A DNA stretch of 41,819 nucleotides from Riemerella anatipestifer (GTDB lineage: Bacteria > Bacteroidota > Bacteroidia > Flavobacteriales > Weeksellaceae): positions 1 through 41,819 of the forward strand of contig NZ_QXHU01000008.1 in assembly GCF_009663465.1 (NCBI RefSeq). Direction: 5' to 3'. The notes beneath the pieces are model-generated. The model saw only the letters and a program-made list of their open reading frames with translations, made no database searches and was not told the DNA's origin. Both the position numbers and the translations under genes were made by a program. Within the stretch, counting starts at the first letter, position 1; every line of letters begins with the position of its first letter. This document shows, piece after piece, positions 8,232 through 17,101 of the stretch.

Positions 8232-9662
8232 ATGAAAAAATATCTTTTGTTAGTACTTTTTGCCATTCTAATGGTATCTTGTTCTAAAAATGAAGTTCAA
8301 ATTTCGGGCACGCTTAAAAATGCTTCTCCTTTAGATAGGATAGAGCTTATCAATGTATCTAGTGCCAGCTCGTTGCCTATTATGAATATAGGAGTAGATG
8401 CTAAAGGCAACTTTTCCGCAACACCAAAAATAGAGGAAGACGGCATCTATCTAATTACCTACGCAAGGCAGATGAATTTTATATATCTTAAAAAAGGAGA
8501 TAATATTAAAATTACGGCTGATGCTACAGAATTTCCTAGAAAAATGAAAATCTTAGGAGATGGCGAAAAAAACAATGAGTTCCTTACTCAAATGCAATCT
8601 TATATAGAGGACTATATGAGCAAGATAGATATGCAACTTATGTCTAAACCCGAAAAAGAGTTCATTACAGCAGTAAAAAAAATACAAACAGATGTAAATA
8701 AGAAAATAGAAGAGCTTAAGTCTAAAACAAAGCCAGATTCTGAAGTGGTAGAATGGAAATCAGACGAGATGAAAGTAAACCTACTAATGATTACCGAACA
8801 GTATGCGACTATGCACGGTGTAGCTACTGGGAATCCTAGCTTCAAGCCTTCAGCTGAATTTACAAAATATCAAGACGGTCTAAAAGGAGATGAGAAAAAG
8901 TGGATAAAAACTCTGCCTACTTATAGAAGCTACTTACTTATTAAGAGTCAAGAAGGTTTTACCAACTTTATGAATACACTTCAAAACAAAGAAATCTCTA
9001 CTACAGAAGCCTTTGTTAAATATCTAGAAGGCAAAAAAGATATTGACCAGTACACTAAAGACCATCTAATTGCTTTTATTGCAACACAATACGATTTGCA
9101 ACCTCAACACCCAAGAATTAAGCAGGTAATGGAAGTGGTTAGTAAGTCTATTAAAGACAGCCAGATAAAAAAAGAGTTAGAAAAAGTTAAACTCGCTATA
9201 CAAGGTATTGAAGTTGGGCAGAAAGCTCCTAGCGTTGATTTAGTTAATAATAAAGGAGAAAAAGTGAGTTTATCTAAATATGAGGGTAAACCAAGTGTTT
9301 TAGTATTTTATGCTTCTTGGAATCCTTATGTATCAGAAAGCCTTACCCCTTCTGTAAAGCAACTTGCAACACAATACGGAGGTAAAGTAAATTTAGTAAT
9401 GATAAATCTAGATGATACAGAAGAACAATTCAAAAAAACCGAAGCAGCTATGTTTAAAGGATTAAAGGTAGAAAGCCTGTATGCTAAAAACGGTATGAAC
9501 TCTGAAGTTGCTGATAAATTTGGTATTTATGGATTTAAATTACCAAGTGCAGTGGTAATAGATAAAGATGGTAAAGTAGCTAGCCCTGCAGCTATAGGTA
9601 ACATAGATATGCAGATAGTAGATGCTCTAAACAAACTATCTCAATCTACAGCGAAAAAGTAA
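8232..9662 (+). CDS. TlpA-like thioredoxin-fold lipoprotein lacking the CxxC motif
   Basis: A 476-aa lipoprotein with signal peptide and lipobox MVSC (lipidated Cys17). Residues ~20-110 (ISGTLKN...DRIELIN...GNFSATPKIEEDGIYLI) look like DUF4369, the usual N-terminal partner of TlpA-like proteins. A helical linker follows. A thioredoxin fold starts near 327 (VGQKAPSVDLVNNKGEKVSLSKYEGKPSVLVFYASW). Where TlpA has WCxxC, this protein reads W363-N-P-Y, and I see no cysteine at all apart from Cys17. The cis-Pro loop is kept (LPSAVVID, Pro438). It cannot be a dithiol reductase; a binding or chaperone-like role is inferred. It has its own -7 promoter and ends at a hairpin. Confidence 0.88.
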   Translation: MKKYLLLVLFAILMVSCSKNEVQISGTLKNASPLDRIELINVSSASSLPIMNIGVDAKGNFSATPKIEEDGIYLITYARQMNFIYLKKGDNIKITADATEFPRKMKILGDGEKNNEFLTQMQSYIEDYMSKIDMQLMSKPEKEFITAVKKIQTDVNKKIEELKSKTKPDSEVVEWKSDEMKVNLLMITEQYATMHGVATGNPSFKPSAEFTKYQDGLKGDEKKWIKTLPTYRSYLLIKSQEGFTNFMNTLQNKEISTTEAFVKYLEGKKDIDQYTKDHLIAFIATQYDLQPQHPRIKQVMEVVSKSIKDSQIKKELEKVKLAIQGIEVGQKAPSVDLVNNKGEKVSLSKYEGKPSVLVFYASWNPYVSESLTPSVKQLATQYGGKVNLVMINLDDTEEQFKKTEAAMFKGLKVESLYAKNGMNSEVADKFGIYGFKLPSAVVIDKDGKVASPAAIGNIDMQIVDALNKLSQSTAKK

Positions 9663-9690
9663 AAATTTTCCTTTTAAAAAAACTATACAT

Positions 9691-9726
9691 TAAATTAGGC
9701 TGCATCGTTAGGTGTAGCCTAATTTA
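9691..9726 (+). terminator. Hairpin after TlpA-like gene, probable terminator
   Basis: A 14-bp stem (9691-9704 with 9713-9726, one G-U pair) encloses an 8-base loop 28 bases past the stop codon. The following T tract is weak, so termination strength is uncertain. Confidence 0.55.
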
Positions 9727-9827
9727 GTTATATATTAAGATGATAAAAATCATAAAATCAAAATAGATTGAATTAGAGTTTTTTATAAAAATCCATTAAG
9801 TTTTATTTAGAATTGACCTAAATAAAT

Positions 9828-9858
9828 TTTGTATGATTAAGAGAATATTATACTTTTG
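9828..9858 (+). promoter_or_regulatory. Bacteroidota-type promoter for TonB receptor
   Basis: This is the clearest promoter in the window: -33 box TTTG at 9828-9831, a 19-base spacer and -7 box TACTTTTG at 9851-9858, with ATG 9891 downstream. No Fur-like palindrome could be recognised with confidence. Confidence 0.8.
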
Positions 9859-9890
9859 TTAAAATTTTTAATAATTCTAAATAGGCTATA

Positions 9891-12080
9891 ATGAAAAAAC
9901 AATTTTTACCTCTTATACTATTAGCTTCGGCGACCTCATTTGCTCAAGAAACAGATTCTTTAAATTCACGTACTATAGACGAAGTCGTTATTCAGTCACA
10001 AACCATTTTTACCAATAAAGACAAAAATGAAAAAGCAAGTTCGTTCATCTACATTGGTACTAAAGAGTTACAAAAATATAATTACTCCGATGTTAACCGT
10101 GTGCTTATGGGAAAAACGGGGGTTCATGTGATAGAAGAGGAAGGTTTTGGGTTGCGTCCTAACATTATCATTAGAGGAGCCTCTTCGCTTAGAAGTTCGT
10201 CTATCAATTTAATGGAAGATGGTGTTTTAGCTGCACCTGCTCCTTACGTGGCACCTGCAGCTTACTACTTCCCTACTATGGGAAGAATGGCTGGTGTAGA
10301 AATTCTTAAAAGTAGTGGACAAATTATGTATGGTCCCAACACTATTGGAGGGAGTATGAATATGCTTTCTACCCAAGTGCCTAATAAGTTTTCAGGGTTT
10401 TTAAATGCCTCTTATGGTAGTTTCAACACCTATAAAGTACATACTCATGTAGGAGATAAAATTGGTAAGTTCGGATATTTAGTAGAGTATTTTACTAATA
10501 ATTCTGATGGTTTTAAAGAACTCCCAAATGGGAAAAATACAGGATTCGCACTTAATGATGGTATGATAAAATTGTTGTACGATAATTCTGATGCCGCTAT
10601 TCCTAATAAACTTCAATTGAAGTTCCAAGCCTCTAAGCAAAACTCTAATGAAACTTATATGGGAATTTCTAAACGAGATTTCAATAGAAATGCATATCAG
10701 CGTTACTTATCATCGGAACTGGATAACATCGAAGTTAATCAACGGCAATATTTGTTGTCTTATCAAATAGAACCTAGTAAAAAACTTCACTTAAATTTTG
10801 ATGCTTATAGAAATGAAGTTAAACGAAATTGGTACAAAGTGAATGATGTTAAAGCTGGAGGTAACAAAGTAGGGCTTTCTAATGCTTTAGAAATGGCTGA
10901 TAACTCTAACGAAATGCTGGCTTTAAAAGGAGCTTACAATGCAGATAATACTATTTATATAAGACATAACGATAGAGATTATATTTCACAAGGGCTTCAG
11001 TTCAACGGACATTATCATTTAGGTAAAACGGGTATGGTTCGCTTTGGAGCAAGATACCACTATGATAGCCAAGACCGCTTTCAGGCAGATGATGAATATC
11101 TTTCCACATCACAAGGTTTAGCACTAAAAAAACGAGGAAGTGCAGGCTCTCAAGACAATAGAATAGAAGATGCTAATGCTACAGCATCTTATGTTCAATA
11201 TCAACAAGAGTTTGGAGCTCTTGTTGCCACTGCAGGGGTAAGATATGAAAATATCACTCTAAGACAAAGAAACTATGGGCGTTCTGATGCAGATAGAACG
11301 GGTAAAGATTTAAAAACTACGACTAACAAAGTAGAGTCTTGGATACCAGGGCTATCCTTACTTTATAAAATAAATGATGGTTTAAAAGTATTTGGTAGTG
11401 TTCACAAAGGGTTTTCGCCTCCAGGAATTCAACAAGGACAAAAGGAAGAAAGAAGCTGGAACTACGAGCTAGGAACAAGGTTTAATAACAACTTTGTAGA
11501 TGCTGAACTGATAGGCTACATCAACGATTATTCTAACCTACTAGGTGCAGATACCAATATTATGGGCGGCAACACAGGGCAAGGCGACTTATACAATGCA
11601 GGTGAAGTATTGATAAGAGGTATAGAAGCACAATTAAGATACACCATCAGCGGAAAAAACAGTGAAATTAACTTCCCTCTTTCTATCAATTATACTTATG
11701 TAGATTCTTCCTTCAAGAAAGACTTTCAATCTCAAGTATTCGGAACAATTAAAGAAGGTGATGCTCTACCATTTATTCCTAAAGAACAATTAAGTATAGA
11801 AGCAGGAGCTAACATCAAAAACTTTAGACTTTCTGCTATTTGGAGATATAGAAGTGATTTTAGCAATAAGGTTTGGCAAGGGGCTATACCAGAAGCTAAC
11901 CTAGTTCCGTCTATGAACATACTAGATGCTTCTATTTCTTATAAAGTAAATAGAAATGCGACTGTTTATGCTAACGCTCAAAATTTACTTAACCAAACTT
12001 ATTTATCTTCTCTTAACCCTTCAGGATATAGACCAGGTATGCCAAGGTTTGTAAATGTGGGTGTAAGAATCAGTCTATAA
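9891..12080 (+). CDS. TonB-dependent receptor, FecA-like
   Basis: A 729-aa outer-membrane ligand-gated channel. The signal peptide ends at SFAQ (residue ~19). A TonB-box-like stretch DEVVIQSQ begins at 30. The plug domain (~50-160) carries RVLMGKTGVHVIEEEGFGLRPNIIIRGA, then VEILKSSGQIMYGPNTIGGSMN. The barrel ends in RFVNVGVRISL, a typical C-terminal aromatic/hydrophobic beta signature. Plug sequence and length resemble Fe(III)-dicitrate receptors (FecA/COG4772), so ferric-chelate uptake is likely, but the ligand cannot be fixed from sequence. No FecR/FecI pair is adjacent. It has a strong promoter and a bidirectional terminator. Confidence 0.92.
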   Translation: MKKQFLPLILLASATSFAQETDSLNSRTIDEVVIQSQTIFTNKDKNEKASSFIYIGTKELQKYNYSDVNRVLMGKTGVHVIEEEGFGLRPNIIIRGASSLRSSSINLMEDGVLAAPAPYVAPAAYYFPTMGRMAGVEILKSSGQIMYGPNTIGGSMNMLSTQVPNKFSGFLNASYGSFNTYKVHTHVGDKIGKFGYLVEYFTNNSDGFKELPNGKNTGFALNDGMIKLLYDNSDAAIPNKLQLKFQASKQNSNETYMGISKRDFNRNAYQRYLSSELDNIEVNQRQYLLSYQIEPSKKLHLNFDAYRNEVKRNWYKVNDVKAGGNKVGLSNALEMADNSNEMLALKGAYNADNTIYIRHNDRDYISQGLQFNGHYHLGKTGMVRFGARYHYDSQDRFQADDEYLSTSQGLALKKRGSAGSQDNRIEDANATASYVQYQQEFGALVATAGVRYENITLRQRNYGRSDADRTGKDLKTTTNKVESWIPGLSLLYKINDGLKVFGSVHKGFSPPGIQQGQKEERSWNYELGTRFNNNFVDAELIGYINDYSNLLGADTNIMGGNTGQGDLYNAGEVLIRGIEAQLRYTISGKNSEINFPLSINYTYVDSSFKKDFQSQVFGTIKEGDALPFIPKEQLSIEAGANIKNFRLSAIWRYRSDFSNKVWQGAIPEANLVPSMNILDASISYKVNRNATVYANAQNLLNQTYLSSLNPSGYRPGMPRFVNVGVRISL

Positions 12081-12112
12081 TAAAACGCGCCAATCTAATA
12101 TAGTTTTTCATT

Positions 12113-12150
12113 AAAAAGGAAGATAACTCCATGGAGTTATCTTCCTTTTT
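12113..12150. terminator. Bidirectional terminator
   Basis: Perfect 18-bp arms (12113-12130 and 12133-12150) flanked by A and T runs lie between the convergent TonB-receptor and glnN stops. Confidence 0.9.
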
Positions 12151-12204
12151 TGATTGAAGCTAATCTAACCCAAGTTTAGGTTAATATATTTTAACACCTT
12201 TGCT

Positions 12205-14400
12205 TTATCTTGTAAAGAGGAGTTCTCTGTATTTTGTCATTGGCCAAAGCTCATCATCTACCATCATTTCCAATTCGTCTGAAGCCTCACGAATACTATC
12301 AAATAAAGGCTTTACTTTTGAGCAATAAGCTTCCGCTTGTTTCATACCATGTAATTCTTTAGCTTTAGCTTTTTCTGAAAGAAGCTCATCTACACCTAGT
12401 TTTATTTTGGATACATTTTTAGAAATTTCAGAGATAAGATTTAGTTGCTCTTTCGCTAGGACTTTATACTCTTTTTCAGGGAATATTTCTTTCAGTCCTT
12501 TAACATTTTCTATAAGTCTATTTTGATAGCTAAGAGCAGCAGGAATAATGTGATTTCTTGCAATATCGCCTAGTACTCTAGCCTCAATATCTATTACGGT
12601 AGAATATTTTTCTATCTTAATTTCATTTCTAGCTTGGAATTCTCTTTTTGAATAGATTCCAAGTTCTTCATAAAGTTTTATAAATTCATCTTTTAGCTCA
12701 TTTTTGAGGGCTTCAGGTGTAGTTTTTAAATTGTTAAGTCCTCTTTTTTTTGCCTCTTTTTCCCATTCTTCAGAATAGCCATCACCTTCAAAAATAATGT
12801 TTTTAGATTGTTTTACATATTCTCGTAGTACATTAAAAATAGCTTCGTCTTTCTTAAGACCTTTTTCAATCAGTGCATCTACTTCTTTTTTGAAAACGCC
12901 TAATTGTTTAGCCATAATGGCATTCATTACTGTCATTGGTTCAGCACAGTTTGCAGAAGAACCTACAGCACGAAGCTCAAATTTATTTCCTGTAAAAGCG
13001 AATGGTGAGGTTCTATTTCTATCGGTATTGTCCAATAAAATCATCGGAATTTTTCCTACAACATTCAGTTTTAAGTCTGTCTTTTCTTCTGGAGATAATT
13101 TTCCAAAAGTTACTTTTTCAAGTTCGTTGAGTACACCTGAAAGCTGACTTCCTATGAAAGCGGAAATAATGGCAGGAGGTGCTTCGTTAGCTCCTAGGCG
13201 GTGGTCGTTACTTGCAGAAGCGATACTTGCTCTAAGTAGGTCGGCGTAGTCGTGGACGGCTTTTAGCGTGTTTACAAAAAAGGTTAAAAATTGTAAATTC
13301 TTTTTAGGGTTTTTTCCTGGGCTTAATAGGTTTTCGCCAGTGTCTGTACTTAGAGACCAGTTGTTGTGTTTTCCACTACCATTAACTCCAGCAAAAGGTT
13401 TTTCGTGAAATAAAATATGGAAGTGATGTTTATGAGCTACTCTTGCCATTACGTCCATTAGAAGAGAGTTATGGTCTACGGCTACATTGGTTTCTTCAAA
13501 CATCGGAGCAAGTTCAAATTGATTGGGTGCAACCTCGTTGTGTCTTGTGGTAACGGGTATCCCCAATTTCATACACTCTATTTCTAACTCTTTCATAAAA
13601 TTCATTACTCTAGTAGGAATAGAACCGAAGTAATGGTCGTCTAGTTGTTGGCCTTTAGCAGGAGAATGTCCCAAAAGGGTTTTTCCAGTAATTACAAGGT
13701 CTGGTCTAGATTGGTAAAGAGCGGTATCTACCAAAAAATATTCTTGTTCCCAACCAAGTGTGGCGGTAACTTTATTTACATTTTTATCAAAATAAGCTTT
13801 ACATACTTCTGTGGCTGCCATATCTATAGCGTGTAGAGCCTTTAGAAGAGGGGTTTTGTAATCTAGAGTTTCTCCTGTATAAGAAATAAAAATAGAAGGA
13901 ATACATAAGGTAGTTCCCATAATGAAGGCGGGAGAAGTAGGGTCCCAAGCGGTATAACCTCTAGCTTCAAAAGTATTTCTTATTCCTCCGTTCGGGAAAG
14001 AAGAGGCGTCAGGCTCCTGTTGAATAAGCATACTTCCGTTAAATCTTTCAATAGCTCTACCGTCTTCTATAGGAGTGAAAAAGCTATCGTGCTTTTCTGC
14101 CGTAGCGCCTGTAAGGGGTTGGAACCAGTGGGTATAGTGTGTAACACCTTTGCTCATAGCCCAGTCCTTCATAGCTACTGCAACTTGGTCTGCAATGTGA
14201 TGCTCTATTTTTGCTCCCATTTTCATAGCGGCTAGAATGGAGTTGAATGCCTCTTTGGTCAAGTATTTTCTCATAGTTTCCACGGAAAATACATTTTGGC
14301 AAAATAAATCTGATAATTTAGTAGGTATATCTATAGCGTTAGATTTCCTATAATCTCTAAATGGAAGCTCTGATAAAGCTTTAAATCTTAAGGTTGACAT
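12205..14400 (-). CDS. glnN: Type III glutamine synthetase (GSIII)
   Basis: A 731-aa cytoplasmic enzyme that makes glutamine from glutamate, ammonium and ATP. Its size (far above the ~450 aa of GSI) and its motifs identify class III: the N-terminal GSIII region with YTHWFQPLTGATAEKHDSFF (about 98-117), then GVNGSGKHNNWSLSTDTG (about 340-357) with the substrate-binding NGSG loop, and ASNDHRLGANEAPPA (about 393-407). The C-terminal ~200 residues are the GSIII-specific extension. GSIII is the usual glutamine synthetase of Bacteroidota. The start ATG 14400 gives the expected N-terminus. It is monocistronic, with a terminator shared with the convergent TonB receptor. Confidence 0.97.
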   Translation of the reverse strand: MSTLRFKALSELPFRDYRKSNAIDIPTKLSDLFCQNVFSVETMRKYLTKEAFNSILAAMKMGAKIEHHIADQVAVAMKDWAMSKGVTHYTHWFQPLTGATAEKHDSFFTPIEDGRAIERFNGSMLIQQEPDASSFPNGGIRNTFEARGYTAWDPTSPAFIMGTTLCIPSIFISYTGETLDYKTPLLKALHAIDMAATEVCKAYFDKNVNKVTATLGWEQEYFLVDTALYQSRPDLVITGKTLLGHSPAKGQQLDDHYFGSIPTRVMNFMKELEIECMKLGIPVTTRHNEVAPNQFELAPMFEETNVAVDHNSLLMDVMARVAHKHHFHILFHEKPFAGVNGSGKHNNWSLSTDTGENLLSPGKNPKKNLQFLTFFVNTLKAVHDYADLLRASIASASNDHRLGANEAPPAIISAFIGSQLSGVLNELEKVTFGKLSPEEKTDLKLNVVGKIPMILLDNTDRNRTSPFAFTGNKFELRAVGSSANCAEPMTVMNAIMAKQLGVFKKEVDALIEKGLKKDEAIFNVLREYVKQSKNIIFEGDGYSEEWEKEAKKRGLNNLKTTPEALKNELKDEFIKLYEELGIYSKREFQARNEIKIEKYSTVIDIEARVLGDIARNHIIPAALSYQNRLIENVKGLKEIFPEKEYKVLAKEQLNLISEISKNVSKIKLGVDELLSEKAKAKELHGMKQAEAYCSKVKPLFDSIREASDELEMMVDDELWPMTKYRELLFTR

Positions 14401-14496
14401 ATTTTGTAATTTTTAATGGGGCTAAATTACAAAAAAAACAATTTAAAAATAAATAAACCCTATTAAATTTAGGGGTATGTGTGTTAAAAAGATGTT

Positions 14497-15609
14497 TTAT
14501 CTAAATTCGTATGGCTTCAAGATTTTTTTCTGAGGTACTTTTTTCTTTTCTTCTGCTCCAAAGTTGTAAGTAAGTCCTACACCTAAAGTTTGTTTCATTT
14601 GTAGTTTTTGTATTTGGTCGTGGTCATATAATAGGTTTATCATTACCACTGTAGTAATAAATTCGTTAAATTTGATATTAAGTGTGCCAGTGTAGGTAAT
14701 ATCCACTCTCTCTGGGTGATATAGGTAATTAGTAAAGAATCCTACTTGGTTCACCAGATTAATATCTTTATAAATTTTAAGGCGATACAAAGCGGTAAGC
14801 ATTGCACCAAGCTCTGTTCTTAGTGACTGTCCGTCTCTTTCCAAACCGTACCTTCCAGCTTTTTGTAATTTTTCGTCTAAAACAAAGGTGAGTTTTGTGT
14901 TTGCAGGACGAAATACCACTTGAAAATTTTCATTCGGATTATGAGAAATACCTATACCTGCATTGATATATCCAGGAGCCATAAATTTTGAAATTCTATT
15001 TTCATATACAGGTCTTGGGGTAGTATTATAGTTATAACCTGGCATAAACTGGCTTAAGAGTTGAATCCCCATAGAGAGATAATAGTTTTTTCCTATTTCA
15101 TAGCCGTAGTTACTCATAATGTTGAGGTAATCGTCAGTTTTTCTTGCTGCTTGATTTTGAGTTGAAACCATACCGTATCCCATTCTAATAATATTTTCCC
15201 AGTAATGATTTCTGTTTTTATAGCTTAGGTTATAATCTATGCTTCCTATCACTCCGATGCTGTTATTACCGCCAGAGTTCCAGTTGGAAAAGCTAGACTG
15301 GTTGAAGACTAAAGTGTTTTGCCCCCAAAAATACCACTTTTGAGGTGTATCCATTCTTAGGAATTTGTAGGGAGTTACGGGAATATCTTCTTTAATATTT
15401 TTAGGCGGAGATGGGGAGATTAAGGTGTCTATTTTATAAGATTTAAGAGCTACCAAATGTTCTTTACTAAAGCTATCTATATCTATAACCTGTGATTGCC
15501 AGTATGTTCCACTTATAGAGTCTATCAGTTTTCTATTGTGACAGATTTGTCCTAATATAATAAATGTAGGACAAATAGATAAAACAAAAAGGATTAAATA
15601 TCTTAGCAT
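14497..15609 (-). CDS. DUF3078 outer-membrane protein
   Basis: A 370-aa exported protein. Residues 1-20 form a signal peptide (LRYLILFVLSICPTFIILGQ). The core shows the DUF3078 pattern WYFWGQNTLVFNQSSFSNWNSGGNNSIG (about 91-118), with alternating aromatic/polar strands through to LGVGLTYNFG, as expected of an outer-membrane beta barrel. The last residues are lysine-rich rather than ending in an aromatic. Biological role is unknown for the family. It follows a -7 box on its own strand and reads divergently from the rhomboid gene. Confidence 0.85.
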   Translation of the reverse strand: MLRYLILFVLSICPTFIILGQICHNRKLIDSISGTYWQSQVIDIDSFSKEHLVALKSYKIDTLISPSPPKNIKEDIPVTPYKFLRMDTPQKWYFWGQNTLVFNQSSFSNWNSGGNNSIGVIGSIDYNLSYKNRNHYWENIIRMGYGMVSTQNQAARKTDDYLNIMSNYGYEIGKNYYLSMGIQLLSQFMPGYNYNTTPRPVYENRISKFMAPGYINAGIGISHNPNENFQVVFRPANTKLTFVLDEKLQKAGRYGLERDGQSLRTELGAMLTALYRLKIYKDINLVNQVGFFTNYLYHPERVDITYTGTLNIKFNEFITTVVMINLLYDHDQIQKLQMKQTLGVGLTYNFGAEEKKKVPQKKILKPYEFR

Positions 15610-15634
15610 TAGTAATTTATTTATAACTTCAGTA

Positions 15635-15642
15635 CAAAAATA
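15635..15642 (-). promoter_or_regulatory. -7 promoter box for DUF3078 gene
   Basis: On the minus strand this reads TATTTTTG, matching TAnnTTTG, 25 bases upstream of the ATG at 15609. Confidence 0.55.
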
Positions 15643-15715
15643 GGACAGATTTTCTATTTATGAAAAATAAAGTATCTTTTTGGGGTTTGGCAAAACATTT
15701 GTGAAAGAATTTACT

Positions 15716-16480
15716 ATGTTTGAAAATCAATTTTTCCGTTCTTTAAAAGTGCCGATTGTAGTATTGTCAGCTATATGGTTGGGGTTTTTATTACAATCTA
15801 TGGACTTAGTGGAGCGTTGTCAGGGGGCACTAATTCCGTTAGCTCCAGAAGGGATAAAAGGAATTTTATTTTCTCCTTTTTTACATTCGGGATTAGAGCA
15901 TATATGGAGTAACTCTGTTCCTCTAGGGGTTTTACTTTTTTTACTATATGAGTTTTATCCTAAAATAGCAAATGTTATTTTCTTGTTGGGTTGGTTGTCT
16001 ACGGGGTTTTTGGTTTGGCTGACTCCTCAAGTAGATTTATTTACAGGGGAGCTGCATTATACCTGCATTATAGGAGCGAGTGGCATTGTTTATATGTTAG
16101 CTTTTTTCTTGTTTTTTAGTGGGATTTTTAGATGGAATATGAAATTACTTACCATTTCCCTTCTTGTAGCATTATATTATGGAAGTTTAATTTGGGGGAT
16201 TTTCCCAGAGGGGCTCTTCTCTCAGCTAGACCAGCCCAGCCAAATCTCATGGCAGTCTCATTTGGTAGGAGCGGTAGTGGGCGTTGTTTTAGCATTTATG
16301 TATAGAAAACAAGGCGAAAAAAAACGCCGATTTATATGGCAATATCCCAATTATTACAGCGAAAGAGATGACAAACTTTGGCAAACCTACAAAGAAGAAC
16401 ACCCCGAAGATTTTGAGGAACTCCCAAAGCTGAATGAACCTGATATATGGGAAGAACTTAATAGATTGCGTAGGCAGTAA
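15716..16480 (+). CDS. Rhomboid family intramembrane serine protease
   Basis: A 254-aa polytopic membrane protein that cleaves substrates inside the bilayer. The catalytic pair is visible: Ser122 in IIGASGIVYM and His182 in SWQSHLVGAVVGVV, with the preceding HSGLEHIWSN (about 66-75) matching the rhomboid His/Asn loop. About six hydrophobic segments precede a charged cytosolic tail (about 200-254: WQTYKEEHPEDFEELPKL). ATG 15716 is chosen; a TTG at 15680 and a GTG at 15701 are possible but a -7-like sequence (CATTTG, near 15696-15701) overlaps them. Only 3 bases separate its stop from the convergent YdeI-like fragment. The substrate is unknown. Confidence 0.87.
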   Translation: MFENQFFRSLKVPIVVLSAIWLGFLLQSMDLVERCQGALIPLAPEGIKGILFSPFLHSGLEHIWSNSVPLGVLLFLLYEFYPKIANVIFLLGWLSTGFLVWLTPQVDLFTGELHYTCIIGASGIVYMLAFFLFFSGIFRWNMKLLTISLLVALYYGSLIWGIFPEGLFSQLDQPSQISWQSHLVGAVVGVVLAFMYRKQGEKKRRFIWQYPNYYSERDDKLWQTYKEEHPEDFEELPKLNEPDIWEELNRLRRQ

Positions 16481-16483
16481 TAA

Positions 16484-16690
16484 CTATTTATTTTTGGTTT
16501 CCTCTAAAATAATGGAAGGTAGTTGTTGCTTTCTTCTTTCTCTAGTTTCTTCTTTTTTGGCAGAGGTAATCCATAACATTAGTTCTTTTTTTCGGGTGTA
16601 CGATAGCTTGTTATAAGCTAACCCTACTTCAGGATAAGCATTAAATATAGTTAATACTTCCTCGGGTACAACCACCACTCGTTCCTTCAA
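16484..16690 (-). CDS. YdeI/OmpD-associated (OmdA) domain, C-terminal half of a split gene
   Basis: A 68-residue frame carrying the OmdA/YdeI bacteriocin-protection type domain: VPEEVLTIFNAYPEVGLAYNKLSYTRKKELMLWITSAKKEETRERR, whose core LSYTRKKE..W..SAKKEETRERR is characteristic. In relatives this domain follows DUF1905 in one polypeptide. Here the only usable start is a TTG at 16690 that overlaps the TGA of the DUF1905 frame (16687-16689). Adding one T in that short T run would join both frames as LEQD-LKERVVV. It is most likely the second half of a frameshifted gene; translational coupling at TTGA is the alternative. Confidence 0.7.
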   Translation of the reverse strand: MKERVVVVPEEVLTIFNAYPEVGLAYNKLSYTRKKELMLWITSAKKEETRERRKQQLPSIILEETKNK

Positions 16691-16953
16691 TCTTGCTCAA
16701 GGCTTACCTCTACAGTATCTCCAAAGGTTTTATTTAATGATGCCCTCACTTCTTTAGTTAAAATTAAAAAATGGTAGGATTTGCCCATTTTAGCAAGGCT
16801 TCCTCGGTATGGCACTTTATTGTCGAATAGCACTTTTACCTTTACTTGCCCTTTTTTGCCAAAAAGTTCTTCGGTGGAAAAAGGGAAGACCACATAACCA
16901 GCATTGTCTGTTCCGTGTTGGATAATTTCTGCAGTGAAGTTAATAGTTTTCAT
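16687..16953 (-). CDS. DUF1905 domain protein, N-terminal half of a split gene
   Basis: An 88-residue frame starting at ATG 16953. It matches the DUF1905 beta-barrel: FTAEIIQHGTDNAGYVVFPF, then ELFGKKGQVKVKVLFDNKVPYRGSLAKMG and a final SLNKTFGDTVEVSLEQD. The last segment normally leads straight into the YdeI/OmdA domain, which here continues in another frame (16484-16690). The ATG follows the stop of an upstream alkylation-repair fragment by one base (TAATATG), so this was once an operon. The biochemical role of DUF1905 is unknown. Confidence 0.75.
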   Translation of the reverse strand: MKTINFTAEIIQHGTDNAGYVVFPFSTEELFGKKGQVKVKVLFDNKVPYRGSLAKMGKSYHFLILTKEVRASLNKTFGDTVEVSLEQD

Positions 16954-16954
16954 A

Positions 16955-17089
16955 TTAAATATTTCCTTTTATAAAGTCTTGTCTTAGAGGTTCGTTTAGT
17001 TTTTCTATAGCGTATCTTAGAGTAGTTCTAGGCATAGTGGTGTAGTGCTGTTTGAGGAACTCTAATAATATTTCTTCGTTTTTTATCAT
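16955..17089 (-). pseudogene. C-terminal remnant of a DNA alkylation repair (AlkD-like HEAT) gene
   Basis: Reading the minus strand from ATG 17089 gives 44 residues ending at TAA 16955-16957, including HYTTMPRTTLRYAIEKLN followed by RQDFIKG. This matches from memory the extreme C-terminus of bacterial DNA alkylation repair HEAT-repeat proteins, which are about 230 aa long, so roughly four fifths of the gene is missing. Just upstream sits a hairpin (17102-17131) instead of coding sequence. Its tight one-base junction with the DUF1905 gene suggests an old operon truncated by deletion. Confidence 0.6.
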
Positions 17090-17101
17090 AATATTTAAAT
17101 A

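Noticed and set aside
9691-9726. Riboswitch upstream of the TonB receptor
   Set aside because: The hairpin lies before the mapped-by-motif promoter at 9828-9858, so it is not in the receptor leader; better read as the end of the preceding gene.
12797-14302. Several plus- and minus-strand open frames inside glnN
   Set aside because: They lie across conserved GSIII coding sequence, have no domain sense and no promoter; shadows of the real gene.
15680-15715. TTG/GTG starts extending the rhomboid protease
   Set aside because: A -7-like CATTTG overlaps the stretch, and ATG 15716 already gives the whole conserved core.
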